Positions 35,103 through 44,363 of a stretch of DNA of 64,000 bases are shown piece by piece. The position numbers and the translations under genes are program-made. The notes under the pieces are model-generated. The model did no database searches and was not told where the DNA came from. It saw nothing but the letters and a program-made list of their open reading frames with translations. Numbering within the stretch: position 1 is the stretch's first letter; every line of letters starts with the position of its first letter. This DNA is from an uncultured Bacteroidales bacterium (GTDB taxonomy: Bacteria; Bacteroidota; Bacteroidia; Bacteroidales; F082): the NCBI GenBank assembly GCA_947303395.1, contig CAMYYD010000002.1:80142-144141 (forward strand), given 5' to 3'.

Positions 35103-36587
35103 ATGAAGAAATTTTTCTTAATTAGCTTAATGGTAATGCTTGGTGTTACGGTATATGCCCAGCAGAAAAAATCATTGAACGCCTATATATCGTATGCTGT
35201 TTTCAATACTCCTGGCGAGAATTCAACACCATACGTTGAGACTTATATTACCTTTGATAAAGGCAGTCTCGTTTATGTTAAAAATGAGAGTGGACAATAC
35301 ACTGCTACCATAAATGTCACAATTATGTTCAAACAATGGGAATCGGTGCAAAACTTCGGTAAATATTCATTGTCAAGCCCTATGGTTGCTGACACGACTG
35401 GAATTGGCGGCTTTTTCATGGATATGCAGCGCTATTCACTTGATAACGGCACATATAATTTAGAAGTGATTCTCGAGGATGCCAATAACAAGAGCGATAA
35501 GCCGTTTAAGGCTATTGACCAATTACTTATTGATTTTCCGGAAACATTTTGCATGTCAAGCATCATTGGACTTGAAAGTTTTTCAAAAGTCGACAAAGAA
35601 GGCAGCATGACAAAGAACGGCTATGATCTCATTCCGATGATTATGCCATTCTATCCTGAAACAATGAACAAACTCACATTCTACGCTGAGATATACAATG
35701 CTAAAAAGCAACTCGGTGAAAATGAAAAATACCTTCTTAACACATATATCTGTGCTTTTGAAAATAACACCAAACTCAACAACTATTATTTCACTAAGAG
35801 AATGACTGCCAAGGATATAGACGTCATCATCAACAGTATGGACATCACGAATCTCCCTTCAGGCAATTATTATCTTGTGATTGAGGCACGCGACAGAAAC
35901 AACGAAGTTATCGGTTTAAACAGATATTTCTTCCAGAGAAGCAATCCATACTATCAGATTGATAACACAATGCTTGCTTCCATCAACACAGACGAGGTGT
36001 TTTCCGGTCAAATCAAAGATATTGATACAATCCGTGAATATATAAGGACCCTCTCTCCTATTTCAACTTTAGTTGAAAAAGATTATGCGGAAGAACTTAT
36101 TAAGACTGACGATATCAAAACGATGCAACAGTATTTCTACACATTCTGGTCAAGTAGAAACAGAGTTAACCCGAGACAGGCTTGGTTAGACTATTACGCT
36201 CAGGTTCAAAGAGTTAACGCATCGTTCAAGACCATCAACGGCAAAGGATACGCATCCGACAGAGGTGTCGTGTTCTTGAAATACGGCGCTCCTGACAGAA
36301 TAGTCCAAAGCTACAATGAGCCTGGTGCATACCCATACGAGATTTGGCATTACTACACTCTCGGCAACCAGCGTAACAAGAAATTTGTGTTCATGACACT
36401 TGACATTGTCACAAACGACTTTAAGCTCATTCATTCTGATGCTGTTGGAGAGTTGAGCAACTTCAGATGGACCAACGAGATCTATCAGAGAACATACGGC
36501 ACATACAATGATTACGGTGTTGACGATGCTGTTAACCCGAACTCATACGGTGACCGAGCCCGTGACTACTATGACAACCCACGATAG
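35103..36587 (+). CDS. GWxTD domain protein, exported
   Basis: About 494 residues. Signal peptide MKKFFLISLMVMLGVTVYAQ. A beta-rich N-terminal half is followed by the GWxTD-type domain with YASDRGVVFLKYGAPDRI and YPYEIWHYY, conserved in Bacteroidota GWxTD proteins. The name motif itself is degenerate here (FWSSRNRVNPRQAW). The function of the family is unproven; it is thought to be an envelope or motility-related protein. The ATG at 35103 gives the best signal peptide; an ATG at 35094 is also possible. Confidence 0.85.
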   Translation: MKKFFLISLMVMLGVTVYAQQKKSLNAYISYAVFNTPGENSTPYVETYITFDKGSLVYVKNESGQYTATINVTIMFKQWESVQNFGKYSLSSPMVADTTGIGGFFMDMQRYSLDNGTYNLEVILEDANNKSDKPFKAIDQLLIDFPETFCMSSIIGLESFSKVDKEGSMTKNGYDLIPMIMPFYPETMNKLTFYAEIYNAKKQLGENEKYLLNTYICAFENNTKLNNYYFTKRMTAKDIDVIINSMDITNLPSGNYYLVIEARDRNNEVIGLNRYFFQRSNPYYQIDNTMLASINTDEVFSGQIKDIDTIREYIRTLSPISTLVEKDYAEELIKTDDIKTMQQYFYTFWSSRNRVNPRQAWLDYYAQVQRVNASFKTINGKGYASDRGVVFLKYGAPDRIVQSYNEPGAYPYEIWHYYTLGNQRNKKFVFMTLDIVTNDFKLIHSDAVGELSNFRWTNEIYQRTYGTYNDYGVDDAVNPNSYGDRARDYYDNPR

Positions 36588-36632
36588 TAATTTTAAACAT
36601 ACCACATACCACACATACTTTGTTTCGATAAC

Positions 36633-36656
36633 GGGGCTTGATGAAAATCGAGCTCC
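36633..36656 (+). terminator. Terminator after the GWxTD gene
   Basis: 10-bp stem with G-U pairs (GGGGCTTGAT and ATCGAGCTCC) capped by a GAAA tetraloop, then TTATCTTTTTATTT. The palindromic repeat element follows immediately. Confidence 0.65.
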
Positions 36657-36673
36657 TTATCTTTTTATTTAAA

Positions 36674-36734
36674 AATATGCAAAAATCAGTCTGGATATGC
36701 TTCGCATACCACAAGACCTGATTTTTTGCATATT
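36674..36734. repeat. Dispersed palindromic element, copy 1
   Basis: Outer arms AATATGCAAAAATCAG and CTGATTTTTTGCATATT pair over 16 positions with one bulge. The core TCTGGATATGC, TTCG, CATACC, CAAGACC forms a second small hairpin. The same core occurs at 56832 and 56906, whereas the outer arms differ yet are still complementary. Confidence 0.7.
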
Positions 36735-36761
36735 TTTTCAAAACCATGTGTATTATTTTTG

Positions 36762-36769
36762 TATTTTTG
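36762..36769 (+). promoter_or_regulatory. -7 box of the glycosyltransferase gene
   Basis: TATTTTTG, 5 bp before the chosen ATG, so the transcript would be nearly leaderless. No -33 element. Confidence 0.45.
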
Positions 36770-36774
36770 CTGTC

Positions 36775-37794
36775 ATGAAAAAAGTCGCGGTAGTCATATT
36801 GAATTACAACGGTAAGAAGTTCCTTGAAAAGTTTCTTCCTACTGTTATTGAACATAGTTCAGATGTGGCTGATATCGTTGTAGCCGACAATGCATCAACA
36901 GACGATTCCGTGGCTTTCATGAGAGAAGCATTCCCTGATATCAGATTGATAATCAATGAGAGCAACGGTGGTTTCTCTACTGGATATAACCTAGCTTTAC
37001 GCCAAATTGAAGCCGAGTATTATTGCCTATTGAACTCAGACATTGAGGTCACGCCACACTGGATTGAGCCGATTATTGAGCTGATGGACAATGATGCCAC
37101 CATTGCAGCTTGTCAGCCAAAAATCCTTTCATATCACGACAAGGAAAAGTTTGAATATGCCGGTGCAGGCGGAGGTTTCATCGACAAATACGGCTATCCG
37201 TTCTGCCGCGGACGAATATTCCAGCATCTTGAGTCAGATAACGGACAATATGATGACATAAAAGAGGTGTTTTGGGCAACAGGAGCCTGTATGTTTGTCA
37301 GATCCGACGTTTATCACAGATTTGGTGGTTTGGACGACAGTTTCTTCGCTCACATGGAGGAAATTGACTTCTGCTGGCGCGTGAAAAACATGGATTACAA
37401 GGTAATGTATTGCCCACAATCGAAGGTTTATCACATAGGCGGAGGCACATTACCAAAGAGTTCGGCAAGGAAAACCTATCTCAATTTCCGAAATAACCTG
37501 TCGTTGCTGATGAAAAACCTGCCAGATGGCGCTGTTTTCAGCACGATTTCATACAGAATACTGTTAGACTGGATTGCAGGCTTAAAATTCCTCTTTGACG
37601 GCAGTTTCGCCGATTTATGGGCAGTCACAAGAGCACATCTCAGTTTTTACAGACATATCCCTGCACTGAACAAAAAAAGAAACGCACTTCCTCACAAGCA
37701 CGTTTCACAAGTGTATCAGAAAAATATCGTGTTTAAGCATTTCTTAGAAAAGAAAAAGCTTTACACTGAGCTTAATGAGACTGATTTTTCTTAA
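36775..37794 (+). CDS. Family 2 glycosyltransferase
   Basis: 339 residues. GT2 motifs: VVILNYNGKKFLEKFLP at the start, VVADNASTDDSVAF, LLNSDIEV (the DxD-like metal site) and the acceptor region EEIDFCWRVKNMDYKVMYCP. It is most like rhamnosyltransferase or WsaF/WcaA-type enzymes that build surface polysaccharides. No signal or obvious membrane domain. The frame begins earlier (36697), but that part spans the repeat element and the -7 box. The 3' end overlaps aroQ by 23 bp. Confidence 0.9.
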   Translation: MKKVAVVILNYNGKKFLEKFLPTVIEHSSDVADIVVADNASTDDSVAFMREAFPDIRLIINESNGGFSTGYNLALRQIEAEYYCLLNSDIEVTPHWIEPIIELMDNDATIAACQPKILSYHDKEKFEYAGAGGGFIDKYGYPFCRGRIFQHLESDNGQYDDIKEVFWATGACMFVRSDVYHRFGGLDDSFFAHMEEIDFCWRVKNMDYKVMYCPQSKVYHIGGGTLPKSSARKTYLNFRNNLSLLMKNLPDGAVFSTISYRILLDWIAGLKFLFDGSFADLWAVTRAHLSFYRHIPALNKKRNALPHKHVSQVYQKNIVFKHFLEKKKLYTELNETDFS

Positions 37795-38200
37795 GGATTT
37801 CTATTGCTTCGGCATAGCCTTCCAAGCCATGGCCGACAATTGAATTAACCGCTGCTTCGGCAGTGTAAGAATGATGCCGATACTCTTCTCTTTCGTATAT
37901 ATTCGAGATATGAACCTCCACGACAGGAATTCCTATCGCTCTGATAGCATCTGCTAGCGCGATTGAAGTATGTGCATATCCGCCCGGATTGATGACGACA
38001 CCGTCGTATTTATCCATCGCTTCCTGTAATTTATCAATTAGAACGCCTTCATGATTCGATTGAAAAGTATCAATAGAGCACTCAGGGAAACGCTGTTTTA
38101 CAGTTTCTAAATATTCATCAAGTGATTGAGTACCATATATTTCAGGCTCTCTTTTACCGATAAGGTTAAGATTTGGTCCGTTTACAATCAATATCTTCAT
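37772..38200 (-). CDS. aroQ: Type II 3-dehydroquinate dehydratase
   Basis: 142 residues, the length of type II enzymes. Motifs NGPNLNLIGKREPEIYG (with the Arg of the active site and Tyr of the lid), QSNHEG, INPGGYAHTS and EVHISNIYEREEYRHHS, including the catalytic His. It makes 3-dehydroshikimate in the shikimate pathway. It lies 8 bp after the calcium ATPase gene. The last 23 bp are shared with the convergent glycosyltransferase gene. Confidence 0.97.
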   Translation of the reverse strand: MKILIVNGPNLNLIGKREPEIYGTQSLDEYLETVKQRFPECSIDTFQSNHEGVLIDKLQEAMDKYDGVVINPGGYAHTSIALADAIRAIGIPVVEVHISNIYEREEYRHHSYTAEAAVNSIVGHGLEGYAEAIEILKKNQSH

Positions 38201-38208
38201 AATAAAAC

Positions 38209-40926
38209 TTATTTCTTAATAAGACGCACAATTTCTCCAATTAACAAAACAGGGCTTGTACCGATAAAACATATCAGCCAATCCTGCCATTTCAGAGGTT
38301 CCACATTAAACATATCACCACCAAATGTCACAATGACAAACTGTCCGACAAGAATAATTAACAAGGCCAGCTCAAATCCTCCGAAAGACCTTGCCAGATT
38401 GCAGAAAGCCGATTTTCCAGTATGATAAGCTTTGGCATTGAAAAGATTCCAGAACTGAAGGAACACGAACACAGTGAAAGTCATGGAATGCTCGTATGAT
38501 GTATAATCCGAGACATCAACAATATTGAAATTGAAGAAGCTTACAAGATAATCCATGATTGAGAAATCAGCCAGAGAGTTCACTTCAACATGTTTGAAAT
38601 ACTGAACAAATCCTAGCATTATCAGCACGAACAAGATTCCGACGGCAAATATCGATTTTATCATCGGTTTTGTAAGGATATGAGCATCTTTAGAGCGTGG
38701 CTTCTCATTCATCACACTTTCTGATGGAGGCAGTGAAGCCAAAGCCAGCGCAGCGAAGGTATCCATGATCAGATTCACCCAAAGCATCTGAGTAACAGTA
38801 AGAACAGCATCAGTGCCCAACAATGCGCCGAACATAACCACGAGGCAAGCCGCTACGTTGATTGTCATCTGGAACAGTATAAAACGCTGGATATTCAGGT
38901 AAAGCGAGCGGCCCCACATCACCGCGCGGCTGATACTTCTGAAGGAGTTGTCGAGTATTGTGATATCAGATGCTTCCTTAGCTACAGTGGTGCCGTCGCC
39001 CATTGAAAGCCCGACCTGAGCTGCTTTCAGTGCCGGAGCGTCGTTAGTGCCATCGCCGGTAACGGCAACCACCTCCCCTACTGATTGTTGCAGTCGCACA
39101 AGTCGTTCTTTATCCATTGGACGGGCTCGCGACATGATTTTTATCATCGGGATACGGCGTTTGGCCTCTTCATCGGAAAGAGCCTCAAAATCCTTGCCTG
39201 CAATGTGGTTGAAGTCTTTTTGGTCAGTATCTTTCCACAAGCCAAGCTGTCGTCCGATTTCAATCGCTGTTCCAGGAGTGTCGCCAGTAACTATTTTAAC
39301 GTCGATACCAGCGTTCATGCAGCTTTGTACGGCGTCGGTGACATCAGGACGGATAGGATCGGCAATGGCGAATGCAGCCACGAAAATAAGGTTTTCCGCA
39401 ACTAGACGGTCGGTATGAGAATCAAACGACTGTTCATTGGCATCAGCTTCCTTGTAGGCCAAAGCTAGAGTCCTCATAGCCTTACTATTATATCCAAACA
39501 ATTGGTTTTCAATAGTTTTACGATATGGTTCGATATCAACTATTCCTTCTCTTGTCGCGATTTTATTACAATGAGCAAGAATGATTTCAGGAGCGCCTTT
39601 AACATAAAACATCGGTTTGCCGAATGTCTTGGAATCGACAACCGTAGCCATAAACTTATATTTTGTAGAGAAAGGCTTTTGATATAGAAGCTTCATGTCG
39701 CCTCTATAATCGTAATAGTTAACTCCTTGATTATAAAGCCATAACAAAAGAGCGCCTTCGGTTGGATTACCAATCGCCTTAACTTTTTTCTTATCAGTAA
39801 AATCGAGAAATGCTGTTGTATTGACTGAAATCCCTTCCTTTATCACATCATTTAATCCGCAATAAGACAATATATCATTGACGCTCATTTGGTTCTGTGT
39901 CAAAGTACCGGTTTTATCGGTACAAATGACAGTAGCAGCACCCATTGTCTCACAGGCGTGCATTTTTCGGACCAAGTTATTGGTTGTCAGCATTCTATGC
40001 ATGCTAAGAGCTAGGCTCAAAGTAACGCTCATCGGAAGACCTTCAGGCACTGCGACCACGATAATTGTGACTGCAATCATCAATGAATTCAGTGCATATT
40101 GGGCAAATTTAATCCACTCAATGCCGTCGCTGATGCTATCGATATGCACAAAATACATGACAAAACGCGCCACCAAGATGACCGCAGCTATTATATAACT
40201 CGCATAACAAATCACCTGGCCGAGTTTGTCAAGTTGGATATTCAGAGGGGTTTTGACGTTATTATCAATTTGCGAGCCTTTGTAGACCTTGCCCCATTCG
40301 GTAGCGTCACCCACCCTTTCAACTTGCATTACGCCATGACCGTCAATGATTTTACTGCCACGCATTAGCCAATTTGACGGATATGTAGCCTCATTGTTAA
40401 ACTCTTTCTCGTCGACAGTCTTGCGTGCCATCGGTTCGCCAGTAAGATCAGATTCATTGACCTGCAAAGCAAAAGCGTCGAGAAGGACACCATCGGCAGG
40501 CACTTCGTCGCCTGTTTCGACAATAACTATGTCGCCTACAACAACTTCACGGCGATGTATCAAGGTAACATTACCGTCACGGACAACTTTCACTGTCTCT
40601 TCATCGTTGACCTGATTGAGGATGTCGAATTTTTTGTTAGCGCTTAATTCGAAAACGAAACCCACACAAGTGGCAAGCATTATAGCCACAAAGATGCCAA
40701 TAGGTTCAAACAGAACGCTAGCACCTTCATTCAAGGTAACATATTGATAAACAGCGACTCCTACTGATAGCAACAATGCAATCAAAAGGATTTGGATGAT
40801 AGGATCAGTGAATTTACATAAAAACTGATGAAAAAGCGACTCCTTTTTAGGAGGAGTGAGAATATTAAAGCCGTGCTTCGCACGGCTTTCTTCGACTTGT
40901 TGTTTATTAAGTCCTTGATATTTCAT
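38209..40926 (-). CDS. Calcium-translocating P-type ATPase
   Basis: 905 residues. The P-type phosphorylation motif CTDKTGTLTQN has the acceptor Asp at about residue 337. The A-domain TGE occurs in LTGEPM, GDGTNDAPALK is the hinge, and PEGLPMSVTLSLAL in membrane helix 4 is PMCA/SERCA-like. It probably pumps Ca2+ out of the cell. It starts 9 bp after the preceding exported-protein gene and seems to be in the same transcript; the link to its neighbours may be incidental. Confidence 0.92.
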   Translation of the reverse strand: MKYQGLNKQQVEESRAKHGFNILTPPKKESLFHQFLCKFTDPIIQILLIALLLSVGVAVYQYVTLNEGASVLFEPIGIFVAIMLATCVGFVFELSANKKFDILNQVNDEETVKVVRDGNVTLIHRREVVVGDIVIVETGDEVPADGVLLDAFALQVNESDLTGEPMARKTVDEKEFNNEATYPSNWLMRGSKIIDGHGVMQVERVGDATEWGKVYKGSQIDNNVKTPLNIQLDKLGQVICYASYIIAAVILVARFVMYFVHIDSISDGIEWIKFAQYALNSLMIAVTIIVVAVPEGLPMSVTLSLALSMHRMLTTNNLVRKMHACETMGAATVICTDKTGTLTQNQMSVNDILSYCGLNDVIKEGISVNTTAFLDFTDKKKVKAIGNPTEGALLLWLYNQGVNYYDYRGDMKLLYQKPFSTKYKFMATVVDSKTFGKPMFYVKGAPEIILAHCNKIATREGIVDIEPYRKTIENQLFGYNSKAMRTLALAYKEADANEQSFDSHTDRLVAENLIFVAAFAIADPIRPDVTDAVQSCMNAGIDVKIVTGDTPGTAIEIGRQLGLWKDTDQKDFNHIAGKDFEALSDEEAKRRIPMIKIMSRARPMDKERLVRLQQSVGEVVAVTGDGTNDAPALKAAQVGLSMGDGTTVAKEASDITILDNSFRSISRAVMWGRSLYLNIQRFILFQMTINVAACLVVMFGALLGTDAVLTVTQMLWVNLIMDTFAALALASLPPSESVMNEKPRSKDAHILTKPMIKSIFAVGILFVLIMLGFVQYFKHVEVNSLADFSIMDYLVSFFNFNIVDVSDYTSYEHSMTFTVFVFLQFWNLFNAKAYHTGKSAFCNLARSFGGFELALLIILVGQFVIVTFGGDMFNVEPLKWQDWLICFIGTSPVLLIGEIVRLIKK

Positions 40927-40935
40927 GGTTTACAT

Positions 40936-42237
40936 TTATTTTTTCTTAATTGGAACAATATTGTCTCTTGAAACTCTTGCCTTTATTTTTGTACAATAAA
41001 CGCCATTTTTCAGTTCAGGTTCGTCGACGACAATATGTTCTACATCCTTCATTATCAATATTGTTGAAATCTGTGTAGTATCACAGTATCTCTGATAGAA
41101 GTCTTCATTCTCCATCATCGAGAAATCATTTACCGCACCTCTAGCTTTAAATTTTGCCATCTTGGCTATTTCATTCTCGGCAGTAATGAATGCGATGCGT
41201 TCCGACTCATTCTTAGCTTTAGAAAAATCAGAGCCGACAACGGCCTGATAACCTTCTATTTCATAATTATATGATTTTCCGTCATCAGGCTGACTGTTAT
41301 CAGCTAATCCGGCTTCTGTTATTTTCCAATCAATGTAAATATTCAATTTATCGCACGACAATGAAACAATATCGCAAAAAACATTAGTTTTAAATGTCAG
41401 TCGCGCCAAATCCTGGACTTTATCATTATATTCCGCGTCTTCGTTAAGACTTTGGAAATCAGATATCATCCTATTAGTGCTGCTTATTATCGCTTTTCGT
41501 GGAATAAAATTAGACATTGCTTGCATGAAAGTATCTGAGAAGCAATGCCAAAGACCATATTTGGTATTTTGGTTCACGGTATTTTTCGGTGTGTCGCCAC
41601 CTTGATCGTACACATAATATTTTTCCAACAGTCTAACTTTATTATCATCAGTTGTTGAATAAACTGTTGTTGAGCTGTTTGCCGTCATCGCCAGCCATTG
41701 TGACGATTTCACTTCTTCATCATGTGTATTAATTGTTAATGACAGCATATCACCATATTCAGGATCATTGATTGTGCCATCAAAATAATACATGTAAGAG
41801 CCTTTAAATTCGGCATTTTTTTGTACTCCATCGTCATTGCCATGATACACATTCAGCAATACGACAGCTTCGTCATACTCCGTATAATAAACATCCAAAA
41901 CATCGTAATCATAATCAACTAGTTCTGCTTTAAATTCAGCCAAGCAATGTGATTTCTGATTATCAATGGCATTTCTGTTTCCGCTTTCCATGTGATAATA
42001 CAACTCGTAAACGGATGAAATCTCGAGGCCTTCGGATACTGCCTGAACAAACAAAGCTCGTGTAATAGCCTGATTTAGAGCAGCCTCGGGTTCCATATCC
42101 ATATCAGAAACGCCAATTACGCCTTCTTGGGAATAGAACCAGGATGGCATATCCCCATTATCAGCATATACGGGAGAACAGAAAAAGCCCCCCGTATATG
42201 CTATAATAAAAGTTAGTAAAACAAAAAGTTGTCTCAC
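40936..42237 (-). CDS. Exported LPP20-like protein of unknown function
   Basis: 433 residues, GTG start. Signal peptide (ends near YAD), then an LPP20-like segment (PSWFYSQEGVIGVSDMD...ALNQAITRALF). The rest is a long beta-rich region with a final helix-rich part. It is the last of the eight exported proteins. No enzymatic motif is seen. Its likely job is in the same envelope complex as its neighbours. Confidence 0.75.
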   Translation of the reverse strand: MRQLFVLLTFIIAYTGGFFCSPVYADNGDMPSWFYSQEGVIGVSDMDMEPEAALNQAITRALFVQAVSEGLEISSVYELYYHMESGNRNAIDNQKSHCLAEFKAELVDYDYDVLDVYYTEYDEAVVLLNVYHGNDDGVQKNAEFKGSYMYYFDGTINDPEYGDMLSLTINTHDEEVKSSQWLAMTANSSTTVYSTTDDNKVRLLEKYYVYDQGGDTPKNTVNQNTKYGLWHCFSDTFMQAMSNFIPRKAIISSTNRMISDFQSLNEDAEYNDKVQDLARLTFKTNVFCDIVSLSCDKLNIYIDWKITEAGLADNSQPDDGKSYNYEIEGYQAVVGSDFSKAKNESERIAFITAENEIAKMAKFKARGAVNDFSMMENEDFYQRYCDTTQISTILIMKDVEHIVVDEPELKNGVYCTKIKARVSRDNIVPIKKK

Positions 42238-42240
42238 TTT

Positions 42241-42792
42241 TTATTCATTCATTTTCTCCATTTCCTTGTCGAAAACTTGTTTAAACTTCTCATATTCGAA
42301 GTCTGTTCTCAACTTAGCGTCGTTAGAAACTTTTTCTTTGATTTCTGTAAGAACATTGTTTGAGCTGAGTTCGACGCATGAATAGAACATAGTGCCTTTA
42401 TCCATCTTCTCACTCCATTCCTTTACTGGAATTGCGCCTGTCACGTTCTGATCAACAACTGAACGGCTGAGATCTTTAACACTCTGTTTGAAATCCTGAG
42501 CATCGCCATCGATGTATGTTGATGAATAATCTTCAATCACACTTTCGATTTTGGTCTTCATGATACGGGCGAGTTCCTGTCTTGCATTGTTTCTTGCAGC
42601 CTGTTTGGCTTTCGGGAACTGGTTTTCGAACTGTGCCATGAATGAACCTTCAACTCTGATGGCATCTTTTGTTGAAATACATACGTTGCAATTTTCATTA
42701 GCCGGAGCTTTTGCAACTTCTTTTGATGAGCCGCATGAAACGAACATCATTCCAAGCAATGCTGCGCAGAAAAATAAACTTACTTTTTTCAT
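42241..42792 (-). CDS. LPP20-like lipoprotein
   Basis: 183 residues. Lipobox VSC after the signal (MMFVSCGSSKE). The mature part has Cys pairs (NCNVC), then a helical LPP20-type domain rich in Ala, Arg and Lys (AKQAARNNARQELARIMKT), the feature shared by lipoproteins of the LPP20/FlgP type. It starts 53 bp after the previous gene, the largest gap in the operon. Confidence 0.72.
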   Translation of the reverse strand: MKKVSLFFCAALLGMMFVSCGSSKEVAKAPANENCNVCISTKDAIRVEGSFMAQFENQFPKAKQAARNNARQELARIMKTKIESVIEDYSSTYIDGDAQDFKQSVKDLSRSVVDQNVTGAIPVKEWSEKMDKGTMFYSCVELSSNNVLTEIKEKVSNDAKLRTDFEYEKFKQVFDKEMEKMNE

Positions 42793-42845
42793 ATTATAAT
42801 AATTTTAAGTTAGTGCCTACTCTTTGCTTTTCGGCTTCCGCATAA

Positions 42846-43793
42846 TTATTTAAACATTATTCTTAAATCCTTTGAAAACTTACTGTTTCCGGCCTTGAAA
42901 GTGATTTTTACAACAGGTTCGTCTTGCGGATAGCAATAACTGCTGTCGAAATTCACATTGCAAATGCCATTAACATACTTGACGTCAAAGTCCATCGCGC
43001 AATCCGATTTAACAATCGGTTTTTGAGAAGTAGTGATTTGACGGTCTTTATAAACAAGTCGCACAGCCATATGAGCCGGTCGGTTTTCAACAACCTCAAC
43101 TATTATTGACTTGCAAACCTCGTTATACAATCCGATAACAGTGTTGATTTTATGAATTCGTGAATCATCATCACCCAATTCTTTCGACAAGCCGCTCAAT
43201 GATGCTATGTTTTTATTGATATCCTCGATACTCGACACTGTCTCGACTTCATCTTTCAGCTGCTCTATTTTGTCATTTATCGCTTTTTCCTGAGCATTAT
43301 ATGCGTTTATCAGGTCTCTTCTCTCGAACTCCGAGAAAGGATATCTCAGATATACCACATAATACTCTTCGCCCGACTTTTTATTATAATAACGCTCATA
43401 ATAAACATCGGCTTTCTGTATCGAAATGCCTTGCAATGCTGGCATTTTCGCCAGTTTAGTCTTGGTATTGTTGATATATTGCTCATGAAAATCGCTGTTA
43501 TCGCCATTGATGGTCATAACTGAATTATCAATAATCTCACCCTCGACCTTCACTGCCACTGACTGAGAAATCTCATCCACTACACCTTTCATGGCAAGAC
43601 CTTTGGCATCGGCGAGAGTAGCGCCTTCCTGACCTTTTACATAGATATAATCCATGCGTTCGTTAGCAGTTACCCAAGCCGGTTTATCAGACGGATTGGA
43701 TTCCGTCATCTTGAAGCCTTTTCTCTGTGCCACTGCACAACTTGGAAGGATGATAGCAAGAGCAATAATTAATAATCTTCTCATTATCCGCAT
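42846..43793 (-). CDS. Exported LPP20-like protein with coiled-coil and C-terminal beta domain
   Basis: 315 residues. Signal peptide (ends CAVAQ), LPP20-like N-terminal domain (KPAWVTANERMDYIYVKGQE...LADAKGLAMKGVVDEISQSV), a coiled-coil linker about 165-225 (KAINDKIEQLKDEVETVSSI), then a beta-rich C-terminal domain (VKITFKAGNSKFSKDLRIMF). The start at 43793 is taken, with ATG 43784 as the alternative. Function unknown. Confidence 0.72.
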   Translation of the reverse strand: MRIMRRLLIIALAIILPSCAVAQRKGFKMTESNPSDKPAWVTANERMDYIYVKGQEGATLADAKGLAMKGVVDEISQSVAVKVEGEIIDNSVMTINGDNSDFHEQYINNTKTKLAKMPALQGISIQKADVYYERYYNKKSGEEYYVVYLRYPFSEFERRDLINAYNAQEKAINDKIEQLKDEVETVSSIEDINKNIASLSGLSKELGDDDSRIHKINTVIGLYNEVCKSIIVEVVENRPAHMAVRLVYKDRQITTSQKPIVKSDCAMDFDVKYVNGICNVNFDSSYCYPQDEPVVKITFKAGNSKFSKDLRIMFK

Positions 43794-43799
43794 TTTTTA

Positions 43800-44348
43800 T
43801 TATTCAAAAATCCATGAAACATCAGGTTCGGTAATCTCATCAGATTCATTCTCACCTATTGCCTTATAATACTCGACAGCTCTTTGTTTACCTATTTTAA
43901 TGAGTTTCTTCAACTTAGGATCACGAGCCTGAACCAGCTTGATGGCTTTTGCGACTGCTTTGTCGGCGTCATCGTCCATGCCTTTCTTAGTCACCATTTC
44001 CTGTGCAAGAATAATCTTGTTAACATTATCGACGAAATAGAACGACATCTCTACTTCAGCCATAAACTGCGGAGGAATAGAGTTTGTTGCATTCTTTGAA
44101 AGAACAGTAACTGAAGTAACGATCAAGAAGCGGCTTTCATTTGTTGAAGAGCCTAAACCATTAAGCGTCACTGCCTGATTCAATCTGTTATACAACACAG
44201 TCAAGGCATCACCTTTAATTTCCTTATTAATTGGCATCAACACGCGCACAGGAATCATCTGTTCAAAACTCATTTCGTCTTGAGCCTTAAGCATTGAGCC
44301 TGAAAGCATTAACAGCGCTGCCAAAAGAATAAAACTAATCTTTTTCAT
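43800..44348 (-). CDS. Exported protein of unknown function, 182 residues
   Basis: Signal peptide (ends LKAQD). It has a central beta strand block (RFLIVTSVTVL, AEVEMSFYFVD) and a helical tail with GKQRAVEYYKA. The pattern of PP followed by strands, then Asp-Pro-Lys helices ending near VEYY resembles small proteins found next to CsgG-like genes in Bacteroides. It lies between the LPP20 proteins and the DUF6175-like proteins. No enzyme motif. Confidence 0.7.
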   Translation of the reverse strand: MKKISFILLAALLMLSGSMLKAQDEMSFEQMIPVRVLMPINKEIKGDALTVLYNRLNQAVTLNGLGSSTNESRFLIVTSVTVLSKNATNSIPPQFMAEVEMSFYFVDNVNKIILAQEMVTKKGMDDDADKAVAKAIKLVQARDPKLKKLIKIGKQRAVEYYKAIGENESDEITEPDVSWIFE

Positions 44349-44363
44349 ATTTTAGAAACTTTA

